The notes beneath the pieces are model-generated. The model worked only from the letters and a program-made list of their open reading frames with translations. It was not told where the DNA came from and searched no databases. A stretch of 64,000 nt of DNA from Periplaneta americana (Eukaryota; Arthropoda; Insecta; Blattodea; Blattidae): NCBI RefSeq assembly GCF_040183065.1, contig NW_027185499.1, forward strand, positions 1,612,001-1,676,000, written 5' to 3'. Shown piece after piece: positions 22,540-33,210 of this stretch (positions are counted from its first letter, which is position 1; every line of letters starts with the position of its first letter). The position numbers and the translations under genes are program-made.

Positions 22540-22985
22540 CACAGTAATGTCACTAACACATTAAACTGCTGAAAACTTTTTTTCAGCATTGAATTAGTAC
22601 TCAATAGTTTTGCAAGTTCACTCATGGTTTTATTTCTAAACTCTTTACTGCTGTACACTACAATCAAAATTTTCCATATGTATCTATGAGATTTTGAAAG
22701 CAACTTTCTGGGAATTGGTTAGTATATTTTTCATAGTTTTGAGGCGACAATAAATTTAAAAATTTCAGTTTAGAATAATCTTGAAATCTTACATCCAAGT
22801 GGTTATCAATATTATCAAACACTTCGCAATAGATGCGTTTATAGTTGATATTTTTTCTCTTCAGAGGCTCACCTACTTGAGACACGGTTTCTTGGAAAAC
22901 CCCTTCATAATCGTGAAAGAAATTTTGTTGAAACTTAAAAACTGTGGGCCAAGGACTAAAACAATCAAATTTCAGTAATTGTAAT
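22540..22985 (-). pseudogene. hAT-2 transposase, upstream half
   Basis: Minus-strand frames encode DNIDNHLDVRFQDYSKLKFL and NLLSPQNYEKYTNQFPESCF (22885-22664), then EFRNKTMSELAKLL and QFNVLVTLLC ending at the insertion point. This is the segment preceding the hAT dimerisation domain. It continues in frame with TIPVSTSLVER at 18636. A frameshift lies near 22690 (DTYGKF into ...VVYSSKEF). The N-terminal zinc finger and catalytic core, and the right element end, are absent, so the copy is also truncated on this side. Confidence 0.75.
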
Positions 22986-22989
22986 TGTT

Positions 22990-24300
22990 GTGTAATGTCT
23001 CATTTAAAAGACTGACAATATTCAGAGACATTGAGGTGATGACAGAGTGGTAAATGATAATAGAGCATTGAAAATGTGATGTGGTTGTTTTGCACAGAAT
23101 TTACTGACATGGCACAAAGACATACGTCCCAAGGGCCGCACCATGTGTTGGGACGTGTCAGATGTACAGAACAAGGCTGCAGTGAACTTATTCCCCTGTC
23201 ATGGCATGCAGGGAAATCAGCTGTTGTGATACAATCCGGTGAGCTAATTGTGCCTTCGAATTCTATTTTATAATTGAATCAGGAATTTTCAAAAGGGACT
23301 AAGTCTGGAAAAGTAAATTTGAAGAAAACGACAAAAAACCTTTTGTATGGATCTGGATATATAACAGTCCAAACATGTTGATACACAATTTAAATGTGTA
23401 CATTCTAAAGGACTTCGTTCCTTTTAATGCTGAAATCCAAGAAGAGTGTATGGAGACCCAGAAATGGGCATAAACTCAATTTACAAAAAATATGGACTTG
23501 GTCCCTTTTTCAAATTCCTCATTCAATTCTTTCTGTCATATATGAGGAGCTCACAACCAGAGTGGATCAAGTCTACCAGTGGTCAGTTTGTGGATTAATG
23601 CAATCTCAGATGAAGAAAACTTAGATTTATTCATTGCCTTAACAAACTAAGTCAATAACTCATTTGTTACTCCAGAGAGGGCAGCATTTCCTATGGAAAG
23701 TGAAGGTTGCTAAGCATGAGTCAGGTACTTTTAAGACTCAATTTCTCAAAATTATTCCAGAAGGACTTGGTCCACTCTGGTTGTGAACCCTTCATATATT
23801 TTTACATTAATTTCTTTATTAACTACTAGAGTTCCACGAAAAATTTACTGGTCTCATTTCTTGCCCACGTCAAATGTAGCTCTATTAGTCATCATTTTCA
23901 ACCATGAACGCATCATTGTAGGTAACGAATTCGGTGTTAAGAGATACTTCTGTCTCATACACAGAATTCTTTTAACTGCCAGACTCATAGAATCCATGAT
24001 GGTTGGAATGACCATAACCAAATTTGTTACCAACTGACTGATCATCAAGCTACTTGTTTATATATTAATTAGTTCCTTCAGTCCTTCCTCTGTTCTTTAC
24101 TTTGTTAGTTCACTTATTTATCTATCCATTAAGGTAAGATTAGAGACCTTGTATTACCAGTGTTAAATTCACCATCTTTAAGTACCCTTATCACAGAAAG
24201 TGTTACAGATATGTCTGTGAATATTTTAAACTGATTCTTTGTTATCTTAAAAGTGCTGAGCTCTTGTTTAAAAAGTGAACTTTGTGAAAATAATAAGTTA
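22990..24300. other. non-coding repeats; inverted pair at 23549-23788
   Basis: No gene recognised. TCACAACCAGAGTGGATCAAG (about 23549) and the inverted CTTGGTCCACTCTGGTTGTGA (about 23766-23786) bound a possible 240-bp MITE. A small hairpin (ACGTCCCAA ... TTGGGACGT) lies at about 23125-23157. Confidence 0.45.
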
Positions 24301-24309
24301 TGACTTTCT

Positions 24310-25140
24310 ACTACATATGCACATTCTTCCTGTCTGTCCTATGTAAAAATGTGGACAACTATTGCATTTTAGTTTGTAAGCCCCAGTTGAATTATATTTA
24401 TTTGAATGTTTGATGTGATTATTTAGATATTTCTGTGTTGTGTTTTTGTTTTGTACCTATGCTATCTTGTGTTTTAGTTTTCTGAATGACGTTGCAATTT
24501 TGTAAGTATTGATATTGTGATATGTTAATGTTATGTATTTATTCTCACGCGGTGTTTGTGTTGGTTTGTTCTGTTTTTGTTTTGTCTTTTTTATTAGTGT
24601 ATCTATCATGTTAGGATTATATCCATTGTCTTGTGCTATATATTTTATTGTGTTTAGTTCTTCAGTATAGTTGTCATTGTTCATAGGTATGTTAAATATT
24701 AATCTGTATGTCATTGTATGGAAAGCTGCATGTTTATGTTGTATAGGATAGTTCGATGAATTCTGTATGTGTGTTGTAGTTGTGGTTTCCTGTATATTTT
24801 GAATTCATGTCTATTATTTGTTTTGGTTATGGTGATGTCTAAGAAATTTATAGCTTGGTTATGTTCTGTTTCTATTGTATACTTTAATTTGAGATGTATT
24901 TTGTTGAGTTGTTGATGTAGGTTTTCTATTTGTCTTTTGTTTCCATTATATAGGACTATTATGTCATCTACATATCGATGCCAGTACATTATTCTCTCTG
25001 CGTGTTTGTTGTTGTCAGTGTTTAGTATGTGTGTTTGTTCTATATTATGAATGAAGATTTCAGCTAATGTACTTGATATAGGTGAACCCATTGGTAATCC
25101 TTCAGTTTGTGTATAATATTTATTGTTATGTGTGAAATAA
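24310..25140 (-). pseudogene. Penelope-like element: RT core and GIY-YIG fragment
   Basis: Minus strand from about 25140: GLPMGSPISSTLAEIFIHNI (RT motif with MGSP.S...AE), then YWHRYVDDIIVLY with the catalytic YVDD, INFLDITI and KIYRKP. A frameshift near 24780 leads to HAAFHTMTYRLIFNIP and YTEELNTIKYIAQDNGYN. An in-frame TAG (about 24460) follows, then STGAYKLKCNSCPHFYIGQT, a GIY-YIG nuclease motif. RT followed by GIY-YIG is the hallmark of Penelope-like elements, which use telomerase-like RT with a homing-type nuclease. The N-terminal half of the RT is missing: at about 25140 the sequence changes abruptly into LINE-A endonuclease on the same strand. Confidence 0.85.
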
Positions 25141-25771
25141 TTTTGTTTTGTAATAATCTTTCTTTAATGTTTCTAAATCTTTTGTCCAGAAAGGTTTGTA
25201 GTTTGGGATCTTTCCTCGGGGCACCCATTTCTTTGCTGCTTTTAGCATAGTTGCACAAATTATGTCCTTACATTTGTCTGGGGATTCGTTCATATTAATG
25301 GAGAGGTTATTTTCTAGATCTTCTCTAAATTTAGTCCAATTGGATTTTTTAAAATTCCAAGAACATCTGTTATAAGATTTGTTTGTAGGTTTCTGATGTA
25401 GTAAAATAGAAGTAGCAATGATTTTGTGGCCAAGTCCAGGGTCTTCCAGAACTTTCCTGCTTGCCTTGTTATATATGTCTGAAGATATTAGAGTTAAATC
25501 TGGATTAGATGTTCCATGGGAATGAAGATATGTTGGAGGGTCTTCTGGGTTGAATAATAATTGGATTGATTGGGTGTTAAGAAAATCTTCTATTGAATGG
25601 CCAACAGAATTGATGCCTAAATATCCCCATTCTTTAGAATGACCACTGAAGTCTCCAATTATGAGAGTCTTTGGTGTAACTACTATATTGTCCAATTTGG
25701 GTTTGTTATTAGGGGGTTATATATGCTATACATTTTGAAGTGTTATTTATCCGAAGTTCTATTTTACAAAT
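25141..25771 (-). pseudogene. LINE-A endonuclease, C-terminal part
   Basis: The minus-strand frame 25695 to about 25140 contains TLIIGDFSGHSKEWGYLGIN, HSHGTSNPDLTLIS and CSWNFKKSNWTKF. These are the GDFN.H...WG and SNPDL motifs of APE-type LINE endonucleases, followed by the linker to RT. Upstream after a frameshift, SEICKIELRI reaches the SINE insertion at 25772. The first half of the same endonuclease is at 28881-29229. Downstream, the expected RT is replaced by a Penelope-like RT. Confidence 0.8.
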
Positions 25772-26021
25772 TTCAGATTTGTGAATAATTTCAAAGGAAA
25801 AATTGTTCCTGGGCCAGGTATCGATCCTGGGACCCTTCGCTTAGCGCATGAATGCTCTACCGATTGAGCTACTCCAGGAACTATACAAGACACCGTCACA
25901 ATTCTTCCCTTTAAGTCCACACAACTCAAATGGTTTGACAAGACGCCAGAAACCCAACTTTGAGTGCACACAATTCTGTGTGACTTAAATTGTGGCTTTC
26001 TGTTAACGTACCTACAGCAAC

Positions 26022-28790
26022 CAGTGGCGTATACTGGTTTAAGGGTCTGGGCTACCACTGACCCTATTATTACACAAAATATATTTTAAAATCCCTATAA
26101 TAAAATTCCTTACCTATTTATATGTGAATTCCAGACGTCTTGATTGGGACGAAAATACTTTGATGACTTCGTCATTGAAATTATAGTTGGGCCACTTGCG
26201 AAGTTTCTGTAGAAATGACTTTTCAATGGACATCAGTGCCAAGCCGGATAAACGTTCTTGTGTATGAGTTGATCTACAGTAGGATTTTATTCGCTTCAAC
26301 ACAGAAAATGTTCTTTCTACCAATGCTGACGTAGCTGGTATTGTCACAATGAATGTTGCCAATTTAAGGACTTCAGGAATAACTTGGTTCAGCTGGTTTT
26401 CATATATGGTAGATAATATTTCGTGGATAGGTTTGTTCGAAAAATCAAAGACTTCTGCTGAATATATTACGCTTAATTTATTTTTCAAACGTACTTGATC
26501 AAAGTGACTGTTATAGGACTGAAATAATTTGTTTAGTGCCTCATTCGGGAAGTTTTCTCTATAAGCAAAAAATTTTTGAGAATCTATAAGCTTTCCATAA
26601 TCAGAAAATCTGTCAGTAATTTCCATGTGCATACGATCTACTATGCTGTAGTACAGCTGCCTGTATTTCAATTCATCATCTCCTTTTCTTCGCTTTAATG
26701 GTGGTTCCATTGTATTGGCTGAAGAATTTTCATTTTCCATATTACTCCATATGGACGGAAACCCACTACGTCTGAACTCGGATATAGTATTTTTTAACTT
26801 TGATACCTCTTGCAAGCAGTATGCTATGTCTAGACTTTTTGTCTGAAAAATATTGTAGAGCACATCTGTATGTGCGAACACTCTAGCATAGACTTCAAGA
26901 AGAAATATATTCTGAAACTGTGTGAAAAAATACAAATATCCTTGAGCCTGCACAATTACATCATCATCATCCCAGTTTTCTTCAGAGTCATTACAAATGA
27001 TATTTTCAAAGAAAGCAGTCAGTTGTTCTCTGTATTCCTTTACTGTATTTACAAGCCGAGATGTAAAATTCCATCTAGTTGGTGCTATTTTTGGGAGTTT
27101 CTTGTTCATAAATTCCTTGAGTTTTCCTGATCTTTTAGGAGATGATGAGAAAAATGCAGCTAAACCCGACTGTGTTTTGAAAAAAATGCGGCATTCTGGG
27201 ATGGATGAAATAGTTTGTTGCAAAACTAAATTGAGAACATGGCTGTAACAATGGACAAATAGTGCTTGAGGATACTTTTCTTGAACTTTCGTTTTTAAGC
27301 CATTAATATTTCCCGCCATAACTGAAGCACCATCGTATGTCTGTGCAATTAACTTATTGCCGACATTGTAGCTATTCTGCTATAACACCTTCCACATGCT
27401 GAAACAAAGCAGCAGCAGTTTTGTCCGAACTGACATTTGTGAATCCTATAAACCGTTCTTGAACATTGGCAGTACTGTCGACGTATCTTAAAACAGTGGA
27501 CAATTGACTCTGATCACTTGTCATCAACAACAATGGCCACAAAAGGTGCTTCCTCTATTTCAGATTTTATGTTCTTTATCATAACCCCACTTATAGCAAA
27601 TATTAAGTAATTCTGAATTGCGGGAGAAGTACCACGAAATACTGTTGAACTCTCAAGATGATTGGCCAGTAAATGGTCAAATTCACTTAAGGAACTTAAA
27701 TATTCAATATAATTTCTTCTATTGTCTGATTCCACACTCTCATTATGATCCCGAAAAGCCAATTCTTGTTTTCCTAGGAAGTAGACTGCGTTAATAAGAC
27801 GCAGTAAAATCTCCCGATTTCTTTTCACAAGAGCATTGTGTGGTTGATGTGTAGAGCTTTTTGCTTATCTAGCTGTAAATCAATTCTTGTCTTCCCAAAG
27901 TTTGCAAAGTTCATGCTACTACAAATATGAGCTTTTGATTTGTCGTGTTTTAGGACTGCCGTTCGAAGGGAGTTCATATTAGAAAACTCCTCTTTTGACC
28001 ACACATTAGTTTCGCGGCTAAATAACAAACATGGCCAGCAAAATAGTTTAGACAGTTTAGAGCTACCACACAACCAATTCCACTTACCATATGATGTTGA
28101 AGTGAAATGGCGTGTGTACTCACGCTGTTTTTCTTTTACGTTCATGGACAAATTTAACTCAGGAGTTGGTCTTTCCATTTTCACAATTTCAACTTTCTCG
28201 TTGTATGTACGACGGTTAAAAGGCACTTTTATTAAACCTTCTATTACACAGTCATTTTCAACACAAACCTCTCCAGAAACTTGTTCTGTCATATTTTTCA
28301 CAATATCACTTAATTGGGAAATTAAAAACTTCATAATTCACAATTAATATAACTCTTAGACACTCGAACAAATCACAAATTTAAAATACTGAACTGCAAG
28401 AACACAATCACATTCATGAGCTAGCGTACTAAGCCTATTGTTGCTTCGCACCTTCGAAGAAACCGATCACGAGAGCGGCAACTCACCCGGCCTACACTGC
28501 ACGATAGAAACAGGTAGCGGGGGACAGGCAGTTGTGCGACAGGACAGCGTGAGCGGAACGGTCACAGGCTACCCCTCGTAGCAGCGGTTTCTGCAGTGAT
28601 GCCGCCTTGACAACTTGTTTCTTTTCGAGAGCAGAGAGTGCATATAAATCTAACAATTGCTTTAATTTTAATTACTTTGGTAAAACTAATAATATAAAAT
28701 TATTACATTATGTTATATTATAAACTTTTTCTTTTGTAATTTCCTTGGGCTACCGCCGGTAGCCCCGGTAGTCCACAAAATACGCCCCTA
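26022..28790 (-). mobile_element. complete hAT-1 element, 2769 bp, 8-bp target duplication
   Basis: ACAGCAAC flanks it at 26014-26021 and 28791-28798, perfect and 8 bp as expected for hAT. The left end CAGTGGCGTATACTGG and the right end (reverse complement TAGGGGCGTATTTTGTGG) are imperfect inverted repeats sharing GGCGTAT. The element carries one transposase gene on the minus strand. The end near 28480-28790 is more GC-rich than its surroundings. Confidence 0.92.
26114..28334 (-). pseudogene. hAT transposase (ZMYM1/TTF-finger type), three frameshifts
   Basis: It starts at 28334 (MKFLISQLSD). The N-terminal part (28334-27825) has a TTF-type finger: RHFTSTSYGKWNWL, CWPCLLFS and LKHDKSKAHI. Next is the start of the catalytic domain, VAIVVDD (first Asp, near 27520), then TYDGASVMAGN (second Asp, near 27330) and HCYSHVLNLVLQQ. 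The 401-codon open tail ends with the dimerisation block TIPATSALVERTFSVLKRIK and a stop at 26114. Frameshifts are near 27835, 27525 and 27375. A canonical hAT order and near-full length show that this was the element's own transposase. It is now broken, so movement needed another source or predates the breaks. Confidence 0.88.
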
Positions 28791-28880
28791 ACAGCAACAA
28801 ATATATTATTCAAGCCTGCTTCACAGGGAGCTTCTACCTGAAAGACAGATTTGCATAATATATTCGTTACTTCAGATTTG

Positions 28881-29600
28881 TCTTCCTTAGTCATTTGTTT
28901 AACAATGTTAAAGGTTGAAGTTATTCCTCTTTTGATGCCAACTAGTATGCCACTAGTTCTTTGTCTTGCTTTAGGTTGTAGAAATGTATTTTAGTTCTTG
29001 AAAACAAAGAACTGTAATTTTGAGCTGTAACATTGGCTTCCATTATTGCAAACATATCAATGTCTTTATCTATTAGAATTTTATGTATTTCAGTTTTCTT
29101 GGTTTGATTAAGGCCTCCAGCATTCCACTGTAAGACCTTCAGCTGAGGTAGAATTATATTGTGTTTTGTCTTGTTATGTGATGCTAAAATAATCTCCATC
29201 CGGAGATCCAAATGAGGGGACTTTTTCACCTCCGGAATATTTTACTTCGGATTGTATTTGTCATTTGAGCATGTTGGATGGTCGTTTTTTTCTATGTTCA
29301 TTAAACATAGTTCAGGGGGCACCACGAGAAGGCGACCATCATCACCCCCAGAACACCAATATAGCGCAACATATTGTTGTGGCGGAAGTCTAGCCTTGTT
29401 TCATACTGAGATTTAGTGAATTGATATCTCCTCTCTAGTCCCCCTCAAGCTTCCGAGTCAAGGTCGTAGCCATGCCTTTAGAGGTTTAGAGACTTCTGCC
29501 ACAAATCTCACACCAAACTCTGCATCCTGGAATGACTGCCAACAAGGATGTGAGTGAAAACCAAGTGTTGCGATACATCATTATTGCAAACTTATAGACC
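28881..29600 (-). pseudogene. LINE-A 5' end: start of endonuclease ORF and leader
   Basis: The frame from 29229 encodes LPQLKVLQWNAGGLNQTKKT, the N-terminal strand of an APE-type endonuclease, then DMFAIMEANV (ITE.. equivalent) down to LKQDKELVAY, where a stop/frameshift begins. The next codons run to the SINE insertion at 28880. Upstream (29230-29600) is leader-like DNA with a GGGGACT...CACCTCCGG block also present near 9523-9545. I see no clear ORF1. Confidence 0.75.
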
Positions 29601-29639
29601 TATTGTTACTAAGTATAATAACTCAATAACTCCCGAAGA

Positions 29640-31250
29640 GGAAATCTCAAGCCTGGTTTGACAGAGTGTGCTATGAAGAAAGGCAGAAAGTCAAACTCCT
29701 ACACAGAGCAAGGAACTCATCAAATACAGAAATCTTGAAGCAATATAACGAAAAAAGAAGACATTACAAGAAACTACTGAGAGAAAAAAGGGCGAGCCAT
29801 CTTGAAAAGGAAGCGCAACAACTGATCAAATTTGCAATGGACGGTCCTTTTACGGCCCTCAAGACAACAAGACCCTCCTTTCCAAACATGATACAAATGC
29901 AGATTTGGGTAGACCACTTTCGTGAGATTCTGAACCAGAGTAGAAGCGATGCAGCACTGCCGGTACAAAGCAGTCACCACCCAATATTCCCAAAAATAAC
30001 GGAGCAAGAGATATTAGCTGCTATAATGGGAACAAAAACTAGAAAAGCAGCAGGGTCGGACGGCATTGCAAACGAGCACCTTAAACTGGCAGCACCGCAC
30101 CTAATCCAGACATGGACTCAGCTATTCAACAAGTGCCTGGAATACGGCACCATTCTGGAAAAGTGGAGACACTCCACCATCAAAGTTCTTTATAAAGGCA
30201 AAGGTGCTACATCCTTGCCAGATGCTTACAGAGGCATAGCACTGGAGAATCCACTATTCAAAGTCTTCTCAAAAGTTCTGACAAAGAGGCTATACGACCT
30301 GACAGACAAAAGGATCCCAGGAAGGGGAGAGCCACCTTGCATGCCATAAACAACCTGTTGTCCGACATCCAAGTGGCACTCAGACATCCCAAAGGGAAAC
30401 TATATACAATATTTATCGATTTCAAAAAAGCCTTCGATCTGCTCGACAGACAGATCATAATGAAGAAGCTCGAAACGATAATTGGAGACAACTACCTGAC
30501 CCACATCATCAGGTGTATTATGACAGTCAACAGGGTGACCATAGACGACAACATAACGACATCGACACCTATAGTTCAAACGAATGGAGTCCTCCAAGGT
30601 GATCCAATAAGCCCTCTGCTATTCAATATCACCACGGCAGATGTCGTCCAAGCGCTAAAAATAGCAAACTGTAAAGCTACCATATACTTGTACTCAGATG
30701 ATATGGTCCTATGCGTGACGAAACATAGAGATCTACAAGAAAGTTTCAACACCCTCATAGCATGGACAGAAGAAAACGCACTACGCATAAACAAAAGCAA
30801 GACTTTGCAGATGGTCTTCAGAAAAGGAGGAAGAGTGGCAACACATGAACTGGTGTATTACGGACAAGAACCACTGAAACAATCAAGCCACTACAAATAC
30901 CTCGGAGTAAAATTCCAAACAACGGGCACGTGCTTCAGTAAACATATCGCGGAAAAATCAGTCGCAGCCATAAGAGCCATCAATGACATCAAACTCATAA
31001 ATAGACTATCTCTGGACGCAGCAAAACAGCTATTCACCACAAAAAATTTTCGAATATTCGCCTACGGCCTGCAAATAGTATGGATATATCTGAAGAAGAA
31101 AGATCTAGAACAACTGGAGAAAGTAAAAGCCACGTTCCTAAAAAGAGTACTTGGGGTGTCAAAAATGGCCCCCTCTGGGTAGACTTGTATACTAACAGGC
31201 ACGGGAACCATTTCTGATAGAAGAGCTGAGGCTATCGCACCATCTGCGAT
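29640..31250 (+). pseudogene. LINE-B reverse transcriptase, one frameshift
   Basis: Starts abruptly at AWFDRVCYEERQKV (about 29651), the region after a lost endonuclease. RT blocks then follow: KTRKAAGSDGIANEHLK, YRGIALENPLFKVFSKVL, a frameshift near 30322 replacing the usual GFR.GR.T stretch, LHAINNLLSDI, FIDFKKAFD (catalytic Asp), TNGVLQGDPISPLLFN, LYSDDMVL (catalytic SDD, usually ADD), NKSKTLQMVF and YKYLGVKF. The second frame ends at a stop near 31180; homology (LVY..AREPFLIEEL) continues to about 31250. I cannot assign the clade from sequence alone. It directly abuts LINE-A's 5' leader. Confidence 0.85.
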
Positions 31251-31254
31251 ATTT

Positions 31255-31434
31255 TATTTAGATATTTCCATTCAGCCCGTATCTTTTTTCATCAGAAAAC
31301 AATCATAAACCTATGCAGTAAATTCATATTGTGGTCCCGCCGTTGAACGTCTTACCTGCCCTGCTACGAGGAACTCTCTGTAGAATAGGAGGTGGGGACC
31401 ACTGTTTTACGGGCTGAATGGAAATATCTAAATA
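31255..31434. mobile_element. 180-bp inverted-repeat element
   Basis: Arms 31255-31281 and 31408-31434 are perfect 27-bp inverted copies, starting TATTTAGATATTTCCATTCA. The 126-base loop is non-coding. It ends the readable LINE-B sequence. A poly-A run lies just to the right (about 31454-31472). Confidence 0.7.
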
Positions 31435-31619
31435 AACTATCTTAAGCAATTTGAAAAAAAAAAAAAAAAAACATTGTAGCCTATTTTCAACAAAGTTAGA
31501 AGTTAATAAGTTTATAATTACTTTCAGAAATATAATACACATTTCGTGTTAATTATTCGGGCAATGCATGGCAATTACTGCAAATGCTTCTGTTAAAGAA
31601 AATGTTGAACAAAACACAT

Positions 31620-33210
31620 AAAAACCCTAGGAATAGTAATGCAGAAATTTAACTCCATTCAGGCCACTCAACATGGCATTAGCACTGATTTTTCGGGATT
31701 TGTTTAATTCTCTTTCCCCTCAGCAATTTCTCAACATTTGGAACTATTGTTTGTATAGTGCAAAATGTGACAGCACATTTTAAGTTGTGATCCGATACTT
31801 GGCTTCCATGACATGGCTTGTTTATCTTCATCATAGGAAAAAATTACTGTTCCCACAGATATGTGAATCCGAAAATGTATGTCTGTACAATCGGGGAAAT
31901 CTAACACATGGAAAGTTCATATAAAAGTCAAACAACTTCTTTTGTTTTGATATTTGTCCTTCAATTCACTATCGTAAAGTAAATCAATAAGTTCCAATCA
32001 CGAATAATAATCGAAAATCAAATCGAAAATTTTCCTAGTCTTTAAATCTCGAATCAAATTCCTGGCGCAGATTGCATGATGTGTGAATGTATTCTTCGAA
32101 ATCCAAAGTCTTAAGAAACTAGTATGCCTATATCGTTGTTAATTTTGAAAAATGTGATGTAACTTATCCTTTCAGTTAAGCTAAGGTTCCATAATTAGAG
32201 ATGGGTTCATATTAAACGCCTTCACTGTCATATAACTTTGTAATAATCTTGTTGTTACCTTGTAGAAAACACTTTAAAGCATTCAGGTAATTCCATTAAG
32301 AAGGCAAGTTCACAAATCCATTTTTTCATTTTTCACTTATGATACAGACTTTTCTTCTTCCTCCGTGAACGATGATGTTTCCTCCCTCAGTTCAAAGAAC
32401 CTATCCAATAATTTGCCACGACTTAGTCACCGCACTTTACTATATTATGACAGATCGCTAAGAAATAATTTCATGGGATAAATTAACGCTTTTCACTTCG
32501 TCCCTTAGACTCCTTATTACACCCGTTTTACTTCCAACCATGGAATGAGCACCATTGCTTGCCAAGGATATAAGTTTATTCCAAGGGAGTCCAAAATAAT
32601 TTCTACAGCCTCTACATGAAAATATCGGAACCAGTAGTAGTATCTTTTATGAGAACAATATATAAGAACTCTCCTTAACCTAAAGGTTTTCAATAGCGCC
32701 TCTTACAAAAATCACCAGTTGGGGATTATCGCTCACATAAGTATTTTCATCTACTGCCAAAGAATAACAAATGAAAGACTGACAAACAATTACTAATTGC
32801 ACCTGAACGTCCTTGGCTAGACCTCGGATGGGATGCATCATAGTGGAAGGACACAAACTGATAGATTCGAACTCCTACACTTGTTGTGAGAAAAATTCTT
32901 CAGTTATAATTAAACATTCTTCAAATTTTCAATCTTTAAAAGGTTTCTAATATTTTACTATTACAAGTGAAATTTTATAACTGAGTCGCACAGCCGATTC
33001 ACTAACATTGTGATCTTAAACAACTTCTAGCTCAGTTTCCTTGAATTGTTGAATTAATGCTGCACGCTCTTCTCTTTGTATCTGCCATATTCGTTCCTGT
33101 TAGTTGTATAATGCATCTGTAAGTTGTATTTCTTCAGTGTGGCCTACGTTTTGAAGTGTTTTCTGCTCCTTACATCTCTTGTTTGAATGGATGGCAAGAA
33201 CCGCCTCTGT
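31620..33210 (-). pseudogene. decayed hAT-like transposase of GTF2IRD2/ZBED type
   Basis: Minus-strand fragments in shifting frames: LKKYNLQMHYTTNRNEYGRY (about 33165-33110), like the KEYN..RHY.T.H..Y finger end of this family; then LAVDENTYVSDNPQLVIFVR (about 32770-32715), which matches the LALDESTD.SDTAQL.IF.R block with the catalytic Asp; YIVLIKDTTTGSDIF (about 32665-32620); LGKQWCSFHG.K; and SHVMEAKYRITT near the C-terminal side (about 31820). Many stops and frameshifts. This is visible only as an ordered series of family motifs, so boundaries are loose. Confidence 0.6.

Larger units (their letters stand above)
25782..28870 (-). mobile_element. SINE-1 copy 2, split by a hAT element
   Basis: SINE pieces lie at 25782-26021 and 28799-28870. 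TTCAGATTTG (25772-25781 and 28871-28880) is a 10-bp target duplication in LINE-A coding sequence; without the insertion LINE-A reads DKSEICKIEL. On the minus strand the tRNA-like part has TAGCTCAATCGGTAGAGC and GGATCGATACC. The far piece matches the tail of copy 1 (CAGGGAGCTTC.ACCTGAAAGAC, GATTTGCATAA). Copy 1 and copy 2 together show where the hAT broke this one. Confidence 0.85.
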
